A DNA stretch of 64,000 nucleotides from an uncultured Bacteroidota bacterium (GTDB lineage: Bacteria > Bacteroidota > Bacteroidia > Chitinophagales > Chitinophagaceae). Below are positions 18,831 through 28,352 of the stretch, in pieces. The stretch lies in the NCBI GenBank assembly GCA_938008665.1, contig CALLKA010000126.1, positions 1-64,000 on the forward strand. The letters are read 5' to 3'. Positions within the stretch are counted from its first letter, which is position 1, and every line of letters begins with the position of its first letter. Made by a program: the position numbers and the translations under genes. Under the pieces are notes generated by a model. It had not been told where the DNA came from. It saw only the letters and a list, made by a program, of their open reading frames with translations, and made no database searches.

Positions 18831-19259
18831 TTATAATCTATGATGATCTGCTTTCCAGTTTTGAATAGCTGCTTTAATTTCCTTGTTAGATAAGTTTTCC
18901 TTGATCGCGCGATCTAATAAAGCTAAGTATTCGCTATCGGGTGCAAAACGAAGTGCTATAATTTGAGGCATTTTTAATTCAGCAGGAAATAATTTTCCAG
19001 TTAAAACATAATAACGCAAATTTTCTTCGGCACGAATAGCTCGGTCCTGTGCTTTTAATGGAAATGTTCGAATGTATATCCATAATACGGCAAAAATAAA
19101 TGCAGCCAAGGTTAATAAAGAAGCCAAATACTTATTTTCGGGGGTAGCACGGCATAAATAATTGATGGATCCTCCCAATAAGGCCAATATTGCTAACAGT
19201 CCAATGTAATGAAATCCGGGTACCAATTTAGGATGGTTCTTGAAATTTTGTTCTTGCAT
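18831..19259 (-). CDS. DUF6526-family membrane protein
   Basis: Protein of 142 residues. The start MQEQNFKNHPKLVPGFHYIG matches my recollection of the DUF6526 family of small Bacteroidota membrane proteins. Two transmembrane segments are visible (about 16-34 and 45-62), followed by a soluble C-terminal tail (TFPLKAQDRAIRAEENLRYYVLTGK..., then charged residues). No catalytic motif is seen and the function is unknown. It is followed by its own terminator and lies downstream of the flavin/Fe-S dehydrogenase gene with about 100 bases between. Confidence 0.75.
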   Translation of the reverse strand: MQEQNFKNHPKLVPGFHYIGLLAILALLGGSINYLCRATPENKYLASLLTLAAFIFAVLWIYIRTFPLKAQDRAIRAEENLRYYVLTGKLFPAELKMPQIIALRFAPDSEYLALLDRAIKENLSNKEIKAAIQNWKADHHRL

Positions 19260-19357
19260 GTTTATGTATATTTAATTTGAAAGATACTCTTTTTTAATTC
19301 GAGCGCCCATGTAATTGTTTTATCCTGCCTAAATTTTGCGGGAAGTTTAAAGGCCAA

Positions 19358-22273
19358 TTACACCAAGGCCTCAAATAATATTTCAACAGGATGTAGTGCT
19401 GTTTTTTGTGCACCATCTTTTATTTGATGGCGACAACTGGTTCCTGGCGCTGCAATGATGGTATCGCTTAACTGATTTCTTACGGCAGGTAACAATACTA
19501 GTTCTCCAATTTGCATGGATAAATTATAATGTTCTTTTTCATAGCCAAAGGATCCCGCCATACCACAACACCCTGATGGAATTACTTCCACTTTATAATT
19601 TTCCGGGAAAGATAGTATGGCTTGCGTTGGAGCTACTGATGCAATGGCTTTTTGTTGACAGTGACCATGCAATTTAATGAGCTTTGTATTTTTTGTAAAT
19701 GCTTCTTTATGAATATTTCCTTTGCTAATTTCATTCGCAATAAATTCGTCAATTAAAAAAGTATTTTTAGCTAATGCATTTGCTGATGCTACATTATGAT
19801 CATGGGCCAAATCAGGGTATTCATCTCTGAATGTAAGAATGGCCGAAGGTTCAATACCAATCAATGGTATTTCACTTGTAACAAGTGTTCCAAGTAGTTC
19901 AATATTTTGATTGGCAATTTTTTGCGCCTTTCTTAATAATCCCTTCGAAAGCCAAGCCCTTCCACTTTCTACTTGCTTAGGTAATAATACTTCATAACCT
20001 AATTTTTCCAACAACATAACCCCCTTCATTCCAATTTCCGCGTCATTGTAATTGGTGAACTCATCACAAAACAGGTATACTTTTTTATTTCCATTTTTGT
20101 TGATGGAGGTATAATTTTTTTGGAACCACTTTTCTAAAGTTACTTTTGATATTTTTGGCATGGATCTTTTAATCGCAAACCCAGATAATATTTTAATCAC
20201 CGATCCGGTGATCACATTGCTAATAATAAAATTATACAAACTAGGAAATAGGGAGGCTAGTTTTGCAGCTGCTGTAAAATTCGCAATTAATTTGGAACGG
20301 AATGGCACCCCATTGGCGTCGTAATATTGTTGTAAAAATTCTGCTTTTAATTTTGCTACATCCACATTGGATGGGCACTCTGACTTACATGCTTTACAAC
20401 TTAAACATAAATCCATCACCTCATAAATTTCTTTATGATCAAAGCGATTTAATTTATCTGAATTGGTTAAAAACTCTCTTAAAATATTTGCGCGTGCCCT
20501 AGTCGTATCTTTTTCATTTTTACTTGCCATAAACGAAGGACACATGGTTCCTCCTGATAAGTGTGTTTTGCGACAATCACCAGAGCCATTACATTGTTCG
20601 GCATGTTGTAGTATATCCTGTTGGTGGAATCGAAATACACTTTTGAATTCGGGCGTAAACTGACCAGGAGTATACCTTAACATGCTATTCATGGGTGGGG
20701 TATCCACTATTTTATTGGGATTAAAAATATTGTCTGCATCCCAAGTGTATTTTACCGTTTTTAATAACGCATAATTTTTTTCACCTACCATTTGTTTTAT
20801 AAACTCACCCCTTAATCGCCCATCTCCATGTTCGCCACTCAAAGAACCTTGGTATTTTTTTACCAGTGTGGCTACTTCTTGCGCAATGGTTCGGAACAAT
20901 TCGTTTCCTTCCACCGTTTTCAAATTAATAATAGGGCGTAAATGTATTTCACCTGATCCTGCGTGCGCATAATGTACCGCATGTAAATTATGCTTCACTA
21001 ATATTTTATTAAAATCTCGGATATAATCAGGTAGGTCGGCTACATCCACGGCGGTGTCTTCAATGACTGGCACTGCTTTTTCATCGCCCGGTAAATTTCC
21101 TAAAAGCCCTAGACCTGCTTTTCGTAAGGTCCATATTTTTTTGGTGTCTGTGCCAAATAATACGGGGAAATGATAACCCAAGCCAACTGCACGCATCTCT
21201 GCTTCCACTTGATTCGTCAAGTCTGTGATTTCGGCACGAGTAGCTTTTGTAAATTCAATCACTAAAATTGCACCAGGATCCCCTTGTACAAAAAATCTAT
21301 TTTTACTTTGCTCAATATTTTCTTTGGTACACTCTAATATATAGTGATCAATTAATTCACTCGCGGATGGATTGTATTTTAATCCAATTAAGTTCGCACG
21401 TAAGGCTTCGTCAATACTATTAAAGTGTACACATAATAATCCAATTTCCTTTTCAGGTATAGGATTTAAGTGTAATTTAATTTCAGTGATAAATGCGAGT
21501 GTGCCTTCCGATCCGGCAAGGAGTGAACAAAAATTAAAATCTTCACCGCCGGCTGTAAATGGCGCCATATCTACTAATAGATCAATTGCATATCCCGTAT
21601 TTCTTCGTTCCACCGATTTTTTTGGAAACTCTTTTTTTATTTCAACCTGGTTGTCGTAATTACTTAACATGCTTCGCATGCTTTTATATATAGCACCTTC
21701 TAATGTTGTTAATTCACACTTTGCATGAAAGTCATCTAATGATAATGCCTCAAAAACAACCTCACTGCCATCACTTAAAAAAGCAGTTACCTCTAATAAA
21801 TGTTCACGTGTGCTTCGATAGATGACTGAATTAGATCCACAGGAATTATTTCCAACCATACCACCAATCATAGCCCTGTTGGCCGTAGATGTTTCTGGTC
21901 CAAAATATAATCCATGCGGGTTTAAAAATAAATTCAACTCATCTCTGATGACACCGGGCTGTACACGAACCCAAGATGCTTCTTCATTTAATTCGATGAT
22001 TTTTGTAAAATGCTTGGATACATCTACAATTATCCCGCTCCCCACTACTTGTCCCGCTAATGAAGTGCCCGCAGTACGAGGAATTAAATTTGTTTTATTT
22101 TCTTTGGCAAACTGAATTAAAGTTTGAATATCCTCTTTTGTTTTTGGAATGGCAACTGCCAATGGCATCTCACGATAGGCCGATGCGTCTGTTGCATAAA
22201 GCGTTCGCATGGTGGTGTCGTCGTATAATTCGCCTTGTAGTAGTGTAGATAGCTTTTGTAGTTTGCCCTTCAT
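19358..22273 (-). CDS. FAD-linked / Fe-S 2-hydroxyacid dehydrogenase (YdiJ-like, D-lactate dehydrogenase type)
   Basis: Cytoplasmic-side respiratory dehydrogenase of 971 residues fusing three parts. Residues ~1-270 are a PCMH-type FAD-binding domain (PRTAGTSLAGQVVGSGIIVD); ~270-540 the FAD-oxidase C-terminal domain (ending GEHGDGRLRGEF and FNPNKIVD). Then come a Cys-rich region with CNGSGDCRKTH...MCPSF and the ferredoxin-like CLSCKACKSECPSNVD, and a C-terminal CCG-type module with LHGHCQQKAI and PSGCCGMAGSFGYE. This is the layout of E. coli YdiJ and related D-lactate / D-2-hydroxyglutarate dehydrogenases. It would oxidise a D-2-hydroxyacid and pass electrons to quinone. RhaEW of the rhamnose pathway yields the L-isomer of lactate, so a direct link is not expected. 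Confidence 0.88.
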   Translation of the reverse strand: MKGKLQKLSTLLQGELYDDTTMRTLYATDASAYREMPLAVAIPKTKEDIQTLIQFAKENKTNLIPRTAGTSLAGQVVGSGIIVDVSKHFTKIIELNEEASWVRVQPGVIRDELNLFLNPHGLYFGPETSTANRAMIGGMVGNNSCGSNSVIYRSTREHLLEVTAFLSDGSEVVFEALSLDDFHAKCELTTLEGAIYKSMRSMLSNYDNQVEIKKEFPKKSVERRNTGYAIDLLVDMAPFTAGGEDFNFCSLLAGSEGTLAFITEIKLHLNPIPEKEIGLLCVHFNSIDEALRANLIGLKYNPSASELIDHYILECTKENIEQSKNRFFVQGDPGAILVIEFTKATRAEITDLTNQVEAEMRAVGLGYHFPVLFGTDTKKIWTLRKAGLGLLGNLPGDEKAVPVIEDTAVDVADLPDYIRDFNKILVKHNLHAVHYAHAGSGEIHLRPIINLKTVEGNELFRTIAQEVATLVKKYQGSLSGEHGDGRLRGEFIKQMVGEKNYALLKTVKYTWDADNIFNPNKIVDTPPMNSMLRYTPGQFTPEFKSVFRFHQQDILQHAEQCNGSGDCRKTHLSGGTMCPSFMASKNEKDTTRARANILREFLTNSDKLNRFDHKEIYEVMDLCLSCKACKSECPSNVDVAKLKAEFLQQYYDANGVPFRSKLIANFTAAAKLASLFPSLYNFIISNVITGSVIKILSGFAIKRSMPKISKVTLEKWFQKNYTSINKNGNKKVYLFCDEFTNYNDAEIGMKGVMLLEKLGYEVLLPKQVESGRAWLSKGLLRKAQKIANQNIELLGTLVTSEIPLIGIEPSAILTFRDEYPDLAHDHNVASANALAKNTFLIDEFIANEISKGNIHKEAFTKNTKLIKLHGHCQQKAIASVAPTQAILSFPENYKVEVIPSGCCGMAGSFGYEKEHYNLSMQIGELVLLPAVRNQLSDTIIAAPGTSCRHQIKDGAQKTALHPVEILFEALV

Positions 22274-22343
22274 TTCCCTAATTAATAATATAGTCTATTG
22301 TATGATGGCAAATTTACTTATTTATTGTGTATCCTGTAAAGGA

Positions 22344-22376
22344 AAAGCCCAAACTTAAGGAGTAAGTTTGGGCTTT
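22344..22376 (-). terminator. Probable intrinsic terminator after the first propeller gene
   Basis: Perfect 14-base arms (AAAGCCCAAACTTA / TAAGTTTGGGCTTT) with a 5-base loop, downstream of the stop at 22433 on the minus strand. The T-tract is short. Confidence 0.7.
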
Positions 22377-22432
22377 GGCCTGAGTATTACCTGTTTGTTT
22401 CAACAAGCGTGAAATTTTAATCCAATTGCTTC

Positions 22433-25400
22433 CTATTTTATCCAAACTGCACCAACGCCAGCCTCCCACAATTGTTTATTTAAAGCAGGAAGTATATTAT
22501 TTTTTAGGTCAAGTCCTCTTGCTTTTATTGCCTCCCATTTAGGGGTGTATTCTTTTAATAAATCAAGTACAGGTTGATTTACTCTTGGAATATCACTTTC
22601 ATTTTGATTGACCATAAACATATATTCTGCGGTAAACTTGTTTGGAAAATTTTCAACATCATCATAAGCCGTTGATTTTCGTTGTATCATATCCTCATCC
22701 CATCCTTTTAATAATTTAACCACTGCATTTCCTTTTGTTTTTACAGCAATGTATTTATCCTCTGACGGCAAGTTTTTTAATACGGCTTCTAATTGATTTT
22801 TACTTTCATATAAATCAAGAATCATGGAATGCATCGTTATAACTTCTCCTTCCATTTGTTTCATTAATGCGTCAAATTCTTTGTAATCATTTTCGCCTAC
22901 TTGATATAATGGATTAGCTAATATTGTAGCTGTTGTGCTATTTGTTTGCTCACCCGCCTTCAATGTAATCGTATAGTTGCCAGGTATTGCTTTGTGACCT
23001 CTAAAACTACTTTCAATAAAAACACCTGGAATGGTTGGTATGCTTGGATAACGCATATCCCACACAAAACGATTTATACCCTTGCTTGTAGTTAGTTTCG
23101 GCTCCCTCGGATTGCGACGTCCACCAGCTTTGTTGTCTGCTTCCGATGTAGAACTAAACTTTCTAATTATATTTCCTGCCGCATCTTTTATTTCCAATGT
23201 AACCACTTCTTTTTCTTTTAAAGTAGGAAGCTGATAATAAAAAACGACACCTGTTGCTGGATTCACGCCTTCAAACATTTTACTACCATTAAATTCTTCG
23301 TTGTTTTGGTCTAATTCACTATAGCCATTCGCAAGGTAGGCGTTGGTGGGCTGATACAATAGCGCATTATTGGTATCTTTTTTATATTGTCTAAATAAAT
23401 TTAAATCATCTAATATCCAAAATGATCTGCCAGAGGTGCTCGCTATTAAGTTATCTTGATGAATGCGTAAATCAGTAATAGGTGTATTCGGTAAATTTAA
23501 TTGAAATGGCATCCAGTTTTTTCCACCGTTGCGTGAAATGTAAACACCAAATTCAGTGCCTGCAAATAATAAATCTTTTACTTTGGTATCTTCTCTAATG
23601 ACTCTTGTAAATGCGTTACCCGCAATTCCAGTATTAATTTTTGTCCAAGTTTTTCCATAGTCCGTTGTTTTATATAATCCAGGGGTATGGTCATCAAACT
23701 TATATCTTGTGGTTGCAATGTATGCTGTTGCATTATCAAAGGGCGATACTTCAATGGAGTTAATCAAACACTCCGCAAGCCCAGCTGGTGTTACATTTTT
23801 CCATGTTTTACCACCATCCTTTGTTAATTGAACATAACCATCATCACTTCCTGTATAGATAACCCCTTTCTCATTAGGTGACTCAATCACATAGCTTAGC
23901 GTTCCATAATTTTCGGCACCTACTGCTTCATTGGTAAATGGTCCACCCGGCTTTCCTTGTTTTGCTTTTTCATTTCTTGTTAAATCAGGAGAAGCTTCGG
24001 TCCAAGTTTTCCCCATATCAGTGGTACGCAATAAAACTTGTGCGCCATGGTAATAGGTATTTGGTTCGTGCTTACTCCATATAATAGGGGCGTTCCAGTT
24101 AAATCTGTATTTATCATCTTTTGCATCCTTCCCTAAATATTGAATAGGCGCAGCCATGATATTGGTACTTCCTTTTGATTTGCTGTCAAATACTTCAATG
24201 GTTCCTTGATAGCTCCCGCCCAAAACGTATCTTGGATTATTTGGATCAAATGCTAAAAAAGCACTTTCACCGCCGGCAGATGCGCTCCAATGGGTAGTAT
24301 TAATTCCTCCTCTAAATGAGCGGCTAGCAATTTTTACAGAACTATTATCCTGTTGTCCGCCATATATATTGTAAGGAAATTCATTGTCTACATTAATGCG
24401 ATAAAATTGTGCGGTTGCATAAATATCTTGACTACTCCATGATTTTCCACCATTAAAAGTGATAGCGGCACCGCCATCATCTGCAATAATCATGTTATTA
24501 CTATTGCTTGGGTTTATCCATAAGTTATGATAATCACCATGGGTGGATGAAATATTTTCCCAGGTTTTTCCGCCATCGGTTGATTTTAATGCTGGCGCAT
24601 TCATTACATATAAGGTGTTCTCGACAATTGGATCAGCGAATACTTCAATATAATACCATGCTCTTCCAATGATACGATGATCGCTGGTAGCGTGGCTCCA
24701 AGTTTTTCCTGCATTTTCTGAAACGTACATTCCACCTGCTTCTTTTGTAAAATCACTTTCTATAAGTGCATATACTTTTTCTGAATTTGCACGACTTACA
24801 GTGATTGCCATTTTACCCATTTCTTTTGGCAAACCATCTTGCATTTTATTCCAAGTAGCACCACCATCCGTTGATTTATATAAACCACTACCAGGGCCAC
24901 CACTTGTGACTTTCCAAGGTGTACGACCATGCTCCCACATAGCAGCATATAAAATGGTTGGGTTATTCATATCCATAGATAATTCAGCACAACCTGTTTT
25001 GTCATCTACATACAAAACTTTATTCCAAGTTAAACCACCATCTGTTGATTTATAAATACCACGATCATTTGAACTGCTATATAATGAACCTTGTGCTGCA
25101 ACAAAAACAATATTTGGATTTTTAGGATCAACGACAACACGCGCAATATGATGTGTTGCATCCAATCCAATTTTTTTCCAACTTTTTCCTGCATCCGTAC
25201 TTTTATACATGCCATCTCCATGATGTGTCATCACCCCTCTTACTGCGTGCTCTCCCATACCCACATACACTATATTTGGATCGCTTTCTGCAACCGCAAT
25301 ACCTCCGACTGTTGCAGTCTTAAAAAATCCATCAGAAATATTATTCCAACTAAGTCCCATGTCCTCGGTTTTCCATAATCCACCACCAGTAGTCCCCATA

Positions 25401-25588
25401 TAATATACCATGGGATTAGTAGCAACACCTACTGCTGTATTGGATCTGCCGCCTCTAAAAGGCCCAATGCTTCTCCATTTAACCTGCTTGAATGTTTTAT
25501 TCATTTCGGCTGAATCTGCATTGCTTTGTGCATTTGCAAAAGTTGCGAATAATAATAAAAAGAAACTTTGGATCAATAACTTTATCAT
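22433..25588 (-). CDS. Secreted Asp-box propeller protein (VPS10/sortilin-like, often annotated glycosyl hydrolase)
   Basis: Exported protein of 1051 residues (signal peptide ending ANAQ). It begins with [18 protein letters not shown], the hallmark of a large Bacteroidota propeller family, and carries at least nine Asp-box-like repeats (for example [48 protein letters not shown]). The first ~700 residues should form one or two beta-propellers; the rest is a beta domain with [15 protein letters not shown], then a helical C-terminal region (~900-1050). These proteins resemble the sortilin VPS10 propeller and xyloglucanase-type propellers, but catalytic activity is unproven for this subgroup. 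A paralogue of nearly identical length and order lies at 33373-36534. Confidence 0.8.
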   Translation of the reverse strand: MIKLLIQSFFLLLFATFANAQSNADSAEMNKTFKQVKWRSIGPFRGGRSNTAVGVATNPMVYYMGTTGGGLWKTEDMGLSWNNISDGFFKTATVGGIAVAESDPNIVYVGMGEHAVRGVMTHHGDGMYKSTDAGKSWKKIGLDATHHIARVVVDPKNPNIVFVAAQGSLYSSSNDRGIYKSTDGGLTWNKVLYVDDKTGCAELSMDMNNPTILYAAMWEHGRTPWKVTSGGPGSGLYKSTDGGATWNKMQDGLPKEMGKMAITVSRANSEKVYALIESDFTKEAGGMYVSENAGKTWSHATSDHRIIGRAWYYIEVFADPIVENTLYVMNAPALKSTDGGKTWENISSTHGDYHNLWINPSNSNNMIIADDGGAAITFNGGKSWSSQDIYATAQFYRINVDNEFPYNIYGGQQDNSSVKIASRSFRGGINTTHWSASAGGESAFLAFDPNNPRYVLGGSYQGTIEVFDSKSKGSTNIMAAPIQYLGKDAKDDKYRFNWNAPIIWSKHEPNTYYHGAQVLLRTTDMGKTWTEASPDLTRNEKAKQGKPGGPFTNEAVGAENYGTLSYVIESPNEKGVIYTGSDDGYVQLTKDGGKTWKNVTPAGLAECLINSIEVSPFDNATAYIATTRYKFDDHTPGLYKTTDYGKTWTKINTGIAGNAFTRVIREDTKVKDLLFAGTEFGVYISRNGGKNWMPFQLNLPNTPITDLRIHQDNLIASTSGRSFWILDDLNLFRQYKKDTNNALLYQPTNAYLANGYSELDQNNEEFNGSKMFEGVNPATGVVFYYQLPTLKEKEVVTLEIKDAAGNIIRKFSSTSEADNKAGGRRNPREPKLTTSKGINRFVWDMRYPSIPTIPGVFIESSFRGHKAIPGNYTITLKAGEQTNSTTATILANPLYQVGENDYKEFDALMKQMEGEVITMHSMILDLYESKNQLEAVLKNLPSEDKYIAVKTKGNAVVKLLKGWDEDMIQRKSTAYDDVENFPNKFTAEYMFMVNQNESDIPRVNQPVLDLLKEYTPKWEAIKARGLDLKNNILPALNKQLWEAGVGAVWIK

Positions 25589-25660
25589 AATAGAAATTTT
25601 TAATAAAATGTAGATAATAAAACTGAATAGTAATATTACGATTTTTACGGTCTGATATAT

Positions 25661-25690
25661 AAAAAAAGGCGCTATTTTTTAAGTAGCGCC
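25661..25690 (-). terminator. Intrinsic terminator after the Rieske gene
   Basis: Stem GGCGCTA / TAGCGCC with a 9-base loop; on the minus strand it is followed by seven T residues. It lies about 60 bases past the stop at 25749 and before the propeller gene start. Confidence 0.85.
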
Positions 25691-25748
25691 CCTTTAAAAA
25701 GGCTTTATTTTTTGTTATTCCTTTGAGCAAGGATAACCTATATTATAT

Positions 25749-26198
25749 CTAGGCAAACACCCTTAAAATAGTTCCCGTTAAACTGGTTTGGTACTTTTTT
25801 AAAGCAGCATTAGCGGGGCCGGTAGTTACAGCGCCTGTGGTACTAAACGTTGACCCGTGCGCTGCACAATAAAATCGATTACTTACTACCTGATAGGTCA
25901 GACTTGCCTGTTGGTGTGTACATATCGCACTTACAGCAATTATTTCACCGGAGGTTGTTTTAACAATGATAATATTTGTAGTGGAGTCAACGTAAAATCC
26001 GCCAATATTTTTTAAAGTATCAAAAGGCGATTTGCTTATATCAATAGTAAAATCAACGGGGCCTGTATTATTTCCAGCACTGCCCGAACCAGAATTCGTG
26101 CTTGCACCATCTGACTTGGAGCAGCCCTGCATACACCCAAAAATTAAAATTGCAGCACCGCTCAAACCGACTTGTTCAATAAAATCTTTTCTTTCCAT
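25749..26198 (-). CDS. Rieske [2Fe-2S] lipoprotein
   Basis: Protein of 149 residues with an N-terminal signal and a probable lipobox ending at Cys22 (LIFGC), followed by a Ser/Gly-rich linker (~29-46). The Rieske fold follows, with both cluster motifs intact: C-T-H at 93-95 and C-A-A-H-G at 111-115 (two Cys, two His ligands). A single small Rieske domain anchored as a lipoprotein suggests an envelope electron carrier rather than a bc1 subunit or a ring-hydroxylating oxygenase component. No partner oxidase is next to it; it follows a carboxypeptidase-regulatory-domain gene on the same strand. Confidence 0.88.
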   Translation of the reverse strand: MERKDFIEQVGLSGAAILIFGCMQGCSKSDGASTNSGSGSAGNNTGPVDFTIDISKSPFDTLKNIGGFYVDSTTNIIIVKTTSGEIIAVSAICTHQQASLTYQVVSNRFYCAAHGSTFSTTGAVTTGPANAALKKYQTSLTGTILRVFA

Positions 26199-26286
26199 AA
26201 TTTATATATTTAATGGTTATTCCTGTATACTTTTCTTCCAATTGAATTTAAGCAATAAATTAATTCGATAAATATTTTGTGGAAGC

Positions 26287-27417
26287 TTATTTATATTTAA
26301 CAGGAGTGAAATCAAACGGCAGTAAGTACCCAATTTTTTCAGACCATCCCCAATAACCGGATAGTAGTAAACTAGTGGGCTCGTAATAAGTGCCGTTCGA
26401 ATATACAAATAGTGGTTTTTTGTTTATCAGTGTAATTTCAGAAACAATACCTTGACTATTAGTGTTGTAAGACCTACTATAATAGGGAGGTGGAACCTTT
26501 TTGGTATAGGTTACTTGTAAAAAATTTTTAAAAAATAAGGCAGCCGTATTTTCATTTTCGCCATATGCTACGCTATCTGCACTTAATAAACCACTGGTTA
26601 ATTCAAAACTTACTTTATGTGAGTTATCGTATTTTGTATTGCCATCAATAATTATGGGTTTGCCACCAATATTAATAGTTTTAACCATCTGCCGAATTTC
26701 AAAATTATTTTCACGTAGCTTATTGGTATAAAGGCTTCTCATAAAATGCATGACAGATCCCTCATAAATCTCCATTCTTTTTTTCAATACTTTTTTTGAT
26801 TCGCTATTTTTTAAATCCTCGAACAAGGGGTATCCTTGAAAAAATATGAGCCCATTTATAAAGTCATATTTAAATTCACTTAAATCATAGTGCAATAAAT
26901 AACCTAGTTTTTTATTTTCAACAAGTATGGTTTCGTTGGCAAAAGCAATCAATACACTGTCTAACTTTTTAAATTGAAAATGAATTACTTCCGGATTCAA
27001 AATTTTACAATCCGCACTTAAAGGGTAACTGCCAATAAACTGATTTAAAAATTGTTTCCCCCAAACTTTCCAGCCGTCTTTAATATAGGTTCTTAATACC
27101 ACTTCTGGTAAATCATTTGACTTTGAAGATAAAGCAACATTTAAAAAATCGATGGGTTGGCTTGTATTTACAGGTACCATTTTAATGGTATAACCCATCA
27201 TGGAAAACACCAATTCAAATTGACCCTGTGATCTTGTGGTGAGTGTAAAATTACCCGCTGCATCGCTCCTGGTCCCATTGGAGGAGTTACTAATATATAC
27301 ACTCACATTATCAATAGGCGCATTGGTTTCCTTATCCACCACCTTTCCCTTAATGGTTGTTTGTGCATATAACGGGAATGCACCCATCATTAAAATATAT
27401 AAAATAAAATACCTCAA
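26287..27417 (-). CDS. Exported protein with carboxypeptidase-regulatory-like domain, unknown function
   Basis: Protein of 376 residues with a signal peptide ending LYAQ. Residues ~22-100 form a CarboxypepD_reg-like beta domain (TIKGKVVDKETNAPIDNVSVYISNS, then GNFTLTT), as found at the N-terminus of TonB-linked outer-membrane proteins. The rest (~110-376) matches a recurrent Bacteroidota envelope protein with no assigned function; it is rich in aromatic beta strands. No TonB box, plug or barrel follows, so it is not a transporter. It precedes the Rieske lipoprotein gene by about 90 bases and may be co-transcribed with it. Confidence 0.75.
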   Translation of the reverse strand: MRYFILYILMMGAFPLYAQTTIKGKVVDKETNAPIDNVSVYISNSSNGTRSDAAGNFTLTTRSQGQFELVFSMMGYTIKMVPVNTSQPIDFLNVALSSKSNDLPEVVLRTYIKDGWKVWGKQFLNQFIGSYPLSADCKILNPEVIHFQFKKLDSVLIAFANETILVENKKLGYLLHYDLSEFKYDFINGLIFFQGYPLFEDLKNSESKKVLKKRMEIYEGSVMHFMRSLYTNKLRENNFEIRQMVKTINIGGKPIIIDGNTKYDNSHKVSFELTSGLLSADSVAYGENENTAALFFKNFLQVTYTKKVPPPYYSRSYNTNSQGIVSEITLINKKPLFVYSNGTYYEPTSLLLSGYWGWSEKIGYLLPFDFTPVKYK

Positions 27418-27484
27418 TATTTATTTATTCTATAGCGTTTTATTAAAGAATATAAATTTCGCTATGTTTCAAATCAAAAATTAT

Positions 27485-28252
27485 TTAATTTTTATCGGCT
27501 TCTTTTGCATCCGCAATATGATACTCCTTTTTTATATCTAACAATAACTTTATTGCAGCAGCTTTTTGTCTATTAACAATTACTTTTTGAACTTTTTCAG
27601 TTGCATTTTTTATATGAGAAAGACGATTGGCAAATTCAGCTAAAACGTTTTTATCGTTGGTCATTAATTTGGCACCATCAACAACAGATGTTCCTACTGC
27701 CCCGACTGTAATATTATTATAATATTTTTGATTAAAAATGCTGTAAGATTGTTCTCGTGCATGAATTTTTAATTCTTCGTATACTTCTCCATAGGTTTTT
27801 CCATATTCGGCCAAATGCCAATATTCGGAAATTTGATCTGTGATATTCTGACTACGAATTAATCGCATGCCACCTGCATTTTTAAGTTGGGATGAAGTTC
27901 GTTCAGATAAATAAACATCCCTTCGTCCTAAATAGCCTAAGTTAACTATATATAATTTTTTTATAGTACTATCATTCCACTGGTCCTTATAAAAAATATT
28001 TAATGCGGTATCTAACTTAAGTATAGCATAAGACGCACCTCGTATTTGTTTATTAAATTCAACCGTGTCGTTTTTTAAATCCTCCACCAAGCTTTCCATG
28101 TATTGTGTTTCTCTGTGTCGTTCCACATAATGTTCTCTTTGGTTTTCGGCAAAAAATCCAAGGCTGACTGCTAAAAAAAGCATGAAAAACTCTAAAAAAT
28201 GTTCTTTCCATTTTTTGGGGCCGTGATGCGAATGTGGATGATGTACTTCCAT
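27485..28252 (-). CDS. Single-pass membrane protein with His-rich N-terminus, unknown function
   Basis: Start set at 28252 (MEVHHPHSHHGPKKWKEHF), because this His-rich opening followed by a single transmembrane helix (~17-35, FLEFFMLFLAVSLGFFAEN) recurs in Bacteroidota proteins; the longer frame to 28288 adds only a lysine-rich lead. After the helix comes ENQREHYVERHRETQYMESLVEDLKNDT and a mostly helical soluble domain of about 200 residues. I recognise the type but know no function. The gene is divergent from GH95 with 100 bases between the starts. Confidence 0.7.
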   Translation of the reverse strand: MEVHHPHSHHGPKKWKEHFLEFFMLFLAVSLGFFAENQREHYVERHRETQYMESLVEDLKNDTVEFNKQIRGASYAILKLDTALNIFYKDQWNDSTIKKLYIVNLGYLGRRDVYLSERTSSQLKNAGGMRLIRSQNITDQISEYWHLAEYGKTYGEVYEELKIHAREQSYSIFNQKYYNNITVGAVGTSVVDGAKLMTNDKNVLAEFANRLSHIKNATEKVQKVIVNRQKAAAIKLLLDIKKEYHIADAKEADKN

Positions 28253-28352
28253 TTTTATTTTTTTTAAAATTAGTCGTTTTTCACCCAATATTTACATAGT
28301 ATTCTTTAAAATTTGATTAATTTTCAATTCCTAATTTATCAATAGTTATAAT

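Noticed and set aside
19358..22273. Assigning the FAD/Fe-S dehydrogenase to the lactate end of rhamnose breakdown
   Set aside because: The family oxidises D-2-hydroxyacids, while RhaEW makes L-lactate; the gene is also more than 30 kb from the operon.
24801..25378. Open frames on the strand opposite the propeller gene
   Set aside because: They are antisense shadows of the Asp-box repeats, have no plausible signals or family features, and lie entirely within a strong gene.
22433..25588. Repeated short DNA segments suggesting a tandem repeat or CRISPR-like array
   Set aside because: The repetition is of Asp-box codons at irregular spacing inside a protein, with no identical repeats or uniform spacers.
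28253..28288. Longer start for the His-rich membrane protein
   Set aside because: The added residues are a Lys/Ile-rich lead, whereas the HHPHSHH opening at 28252 is the recurrent family N-terminus.
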